Shown here: positions 40,674 through 42,564 of the stretch, piece by piece
Numbering within the stretch: the stretch's first letter is position 1
Layout of the letters: every line of letters begins with the position of its first letter
Assembly: GCF_003347665.1 (NCBI RefSeq)
Contig: NZ_QDGA01000042.1
Span: 1-42,564 of the forward strand
DNA: 42,564 nt
Reading direction: 5' to 3'
Origin: Microvirga calopogonii
Lineage (GTDB): Bacteria > Pseudomonadota > Alphaproteobacteria > Rhizobiales > Beijerinckiaceae
Notes under the pieces: model-generated
Database searches by the model: none
Told to the model about the DNA's origin: nothing
Seen by the model: the letters and a program-made list of their open reading frames with translations, nothing else
Position numbers and translations under genes: made by a program

Positions 40674-40770
40674 CCGCTCCTCCCTGAAGGAATCCGATGT
40701 TATCCCGGGTGGAATTGCCGTGGTGTGCTTGGGAACACTTGAGGGATTGGCTGGACGTTCACCCTCCCTT

Positions 40771-40861
40771 CGTTATCACCGGCCTTGTGCCGGTGATCTC
40801 GATCGTAAAGGCGCCGCGCTTCACACAAGTGGGATGGCCGGCACAGGGCCGGCCATGACGT
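40771..40861. repeat. Composite palindromic intergenic repeat, family 2, copy B
   Basis: It begins CGTTATCACCGGCCTTGTGC and ends GGCCGGCCATGACGT, matching copy A at 15090-15180 with scattered substitutions. Both internal palindromes are retained. It lies between the stand-alone RAM-domain gene and the DUF924 gene, both on the minus strand. Confidence 0.85.
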
Positions 40862-40906
40862 GGAGGATGTCGTCCCCGATGAGAGACCCTGAAGGGGGGC
40901 GTAACG

Positions 40907-41143
40907 TCAGAACGCCTTGAACGTGATGATCGTGTGCGTATCGGCGATCTCGGGGATGATCTGCACGTTTTCCGCGATGAAATGGCCGATATCGACCCCG
41001 TCGTCCACGTGGAACTTCGCGAGAATGTCGTAATTGCCGGCGGTCGAGTAGATCTCGGACGCGATCTCCCGGTCGGCAAGGGCGTTCGCGACGGCGTAGG
41101 TCTTGCCGAGCTTGCATTTGATCTCGACGAAGAAGGTCTGCAT
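40907..41143 (-). CDS. Stand-alone Lrp/AsnC effector (RAM) domain protein
   Basis: This 78-residue protein (MQTFFVEIKCKLGKTYAVAN, then STAGNYDILAKFHVDDGVDI) corresponds to the ligand-binding, oligomerising RAM domain of Lrp/AsnC regulators without the DNA-binding helix-turn-helix. Such proteins assemble into decamer-like rings and bind amino acids; they may modulate full-length Lrp relatives. GGAG lies 6 nt before the ATG at 41143; the longer upstream frame to 41242 runs through a repeat and is rejected. Confidence 0.87.
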   Translation of the reverse strand: MQTFFVEIKCKLGKTYAVANALADREIASEIYSTAGNYDILAKFHVDDGVDIGHFIAENVQIIPEIADTHTIITFKAF

Positions 41144-41239
41144 GGGAGGCTCCGAGGGCGTCGTCTGGAATTCGAGTTCAGGGAGATATGGCACGGGACC
41201 GGGCCGGTGAGAACACTCCCGTTGGATCCTATGGAGTGT

Positions 41240-41275
41240 CATTCCCGGCCTTCCGTTGCCGGGGACGACGTGGGA
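41240..41275. repeat. Short inverted repeat between the RAM-domain and ugd genes
   Basis: TCATTCCCGGC and GCCGGGGACGA form an imperfect hairpin with loop CTTCCGTT. It resembles the short CATTCCCGG-type palindromes common between rhizobial genes and could end the ugd transcript. No T-run is present. Confidence 0.45.
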
Positions 41276-41281
41276 TCGGCC

Positions 41282-42564
41282 TCATCCGCGTCCGACGCTG
41301 AGGTATGTGAAGCCGTGGCGCTGCATTTCCTCGGGGCGGTAGACGTTGCGCAGGTCGACCACCACCGGGGCGGCGAGCGCCGCCTTCAGGCGCACGAGGT
41401 CGAGGGCCCGGAACGTGTCCCACTCGGTCACCAGCACGAGTGCATCCGCCCCGCGGGCGCAATCATAGGCGTCCTTGGCGTAAGCCACGTCGGTGAGCAC
41501 CGCCTGGGCCGCCGCCATGCCCTCCGGGTCGTAGGCCTTCACCTGGGCGCCGGCATCCTGCAGCGCGGTGATCACGTCGATCGAGGGCGCATCGCGCATG
41601 TCGTCGGTGTTGGGCTTGAAGGTCAGGCCGAGCACCGCCACCGTCTTGCCGCGCACCGAGCCGCCGCAGGCGGCGATCACCTTGCGGCCCATGGCGCGCT
41701 TGCGCTGGCTGTTGACCGCCGCCACCGTCTCGACGATGCGCATCGGCGCCGCGTGGTCCTGCGCCGTCTTGATCAGGGCCAGGGTGTCCTTGGGAAAGCA
41801 CGAGCCGCCATAGCCCGGGCCGGCATGCAGGAACTTGGCCCCGATGCGGTTGTCGAGCCCGATGCCGCGGGCCACGTCCTGCACGTTGGCGCCCACCTGC
41901 TCGCACAAATCGGCGATCTCGTTGATGAAGGTGATCTTGGTCGCCAGGAACGCGTTGGCGGCGTACTTGGTCAGCTCGGCCGTGCGCCGCGCCATGACGA
42001 GCAGCGGCGACTGGTTGAGGTAGAGCGGGCGGTAGAGCTCGGTCATCACGGCGGTGGCGCGCGCGTCCTCGGTGCCGACCACGATGCGGTCGGGGCGCTT
42101 GAAGTCGGCGATCGCCGCGCCCTCGCGCAGGAACTCGGGGTTGGACACCACGGCGAAGGCGGCGTCGGGCCGGGTCTCGCGGATGATGCGCTCGACCTCG
42201 TCGCCGGTGCCCACCGGCACGGTCGACTTGGTCACCACGACGGTGTAGCCGTCCATGGCGGCGGCGATGTCGCGCGCGGCCTGGTAGACGTAAGAGAGGT
42301 CGGCATGGCCGTCGCCGCGGCGGGACGGGGTGCCCACCGCAATGAACACGGCCTCGGCGGTCTGGACCGCCTGGGCCAAGTCGGTGGTGAAGGTCAGGCG
42401 CTCCTCGCGCACGTTCTTGGCCACGAGCTCGGCCAGGCCGGGCTCGAAGATCGGGATGGCGCCGCGGTTGAGGGCCTCGATCTTGCCCGGGTCCTTGTCG
42501 ACGCAGCAGACCTCGTGCCCGAAATCCGCAAAGCAGGCGCCCGACACCAGGCCAACATAGCCCG
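41282..42564 (-). CDS. ugd: UDP-glucose 6-dehydrogenase, 5' end outside the window
   Basis: The visible 427 codons encode almost all of a UDP-glucose/GDP-mannose dehydrogenase, which makes UDP-glucuronate for surface polysaccharides using two NAD+. The last bases of the window encode the NAD motif YVGLVSGACFADFGHEV; only about ten residues are missing. VFIAVGTPSRRGDG, NPEFLREGAAIADF, the catalytic Cys in YGGSCFPKD and a C-terminal UDP-binding domain (LGLTFKPNTDDMRDAPSIDV) are intact. An ATG at 42547 (MSGACF) is internal and not the start. It may supply sugar for the glycosyltransferase cluster 6 kb away, which is inference. Confidence 0.95.
   Translation of the reverse strand, partial: GYVGLVSGACFADFGHEVCCVDKDPGKIEALNRGAIPIFEPGLAELVAKNVREERLTFTTDLAQAVQTAEAVFIAVGTPSRRGDGHADLSYVYQAARDIAAAMDGYTVVVTKSTVPVGTGDEVERIIRETRPDAAFAVVSNPEFLREGAAIADFKRPDRIVVGTEDARATAVMTELYRPLYLNQSPLLVMARRTAELTKYAANAFLATKITFINEIADLCEQVGANVQDVARGIGLDNRIGAKFLHAGPGYGGSCFPKDTLALIKTAQDHAAPMRIVETVAAVNSQRKRAMGRKVIAACGGSVRGKTVAVLGLTFKPNTDDMRDAPSIDVITALQDAGAQVKAYDPEGMAAAQAVLTDVAYAKDAYDCARGADALVLVTEWDTFRALDLVRLKAALAAPVVVDLRNVYRPEEMQRHGFTYLSVGRG

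Noticed and set aside
1..42564. CRISPR arrays, tRNA or rRNA genes, toxin-antitoxin or phage-defence operons
   Set aside because: No direct-repeat arrays, no cloverleaf-like intergenic sequences and no recognisable defence-family proteins were found on either strand.

Overview
The window is GC-rich bacterial DNA from an alphaproteobacterium, most likely Hyphomicrobiales (Rhizobiales) and perhaps a Methylobacteriaceae/Microvirga-like organism. Three things point there: a complete nepR-ecfG / phyR general-stress locus, sites of the EcfG promoter form GGAAC-N16/17-CGTT, and two families of palindromic intergenic repeats of the kind scattered through rhizobial genomes. The genus is an inference. 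No rRNA, tRNA or CRISPR array was seen.

Layout. 1-2.5 kb: a complete IS4-family insertion sequence with perfect 20-bp ends, next to a frameshifted and truncated IS630-family transposase. 2.6-6.2 kb: a thioredoxin-reductase-like flavoprotein, an esterase and a uracil/xanthine permease. 6.2-14.3 kb: a general-stress island. At its centre nepR-ecfG and phyR diverge from a 182-bp promoter region. Around them lie an SDR, two small membrane proteins, a secreted protein, a PRC-barrel protein, a pair of unknown genes and a KGG-motif protein, each preceded by an EcfG-type promoter. Two further EcfG-type promoters have no ORF downstream. Each leads within about 70-80 nt to an intrinsic terminator, so they look like two related small RNAs. 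13-15 kb also holds a DMT transporter and a HIT protein. 15.2-19.5 kb: glycerol catabolism (MFS transporter, glpD, glpK). 19.8-23.7 kb: DEAD-box RNA helicase, DUF763 protein, acetamidase/formamidase. 23.8-29.8 kb: a peptide/amide-type ABC importer operon whose genes overlap by 4 nt. 29.8-40 kb: an envelope-type cluster of four glycosyltransferases (one fused to a polysaccharide-deacetylase-like domain), divergent from an ABC-exporter-like protein with degenerate ATPase motifs and a cyclic-nucleotide-binding protein, followed by a lytic-transglycosylase-like protein. 40-42.6 kb: a DUF924 protein, a stand-alone Lrp/AsnC effector-domain protein and the 3' part of a UDP-glucose 6-dehydrogenase gene that runs off the window.

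How the parts fit. In the stress island PhyR is expected to bind NepR and free EcfG, which would then transcribe phyR, nepR-ecfG and the surrounding genes. The two candidate sRNAs carry a C-rich loop complementary to AAGGGG. That string is the Shine-Dalgarno sequence of both phyR and nepR, so post-transcriptional feedback on the switch is possible. In the 30-40 kb cluster, the glycosyltransferases, the pseudo-ATPase ABC protein and the cNMP-domain protein look like one surface-polysaccharide or envelope module. The two most unusual items are the sRNA pair with its predicted targets and the degenerate ABC protein, which has a roughly 330-residue insertion carrying repeats.
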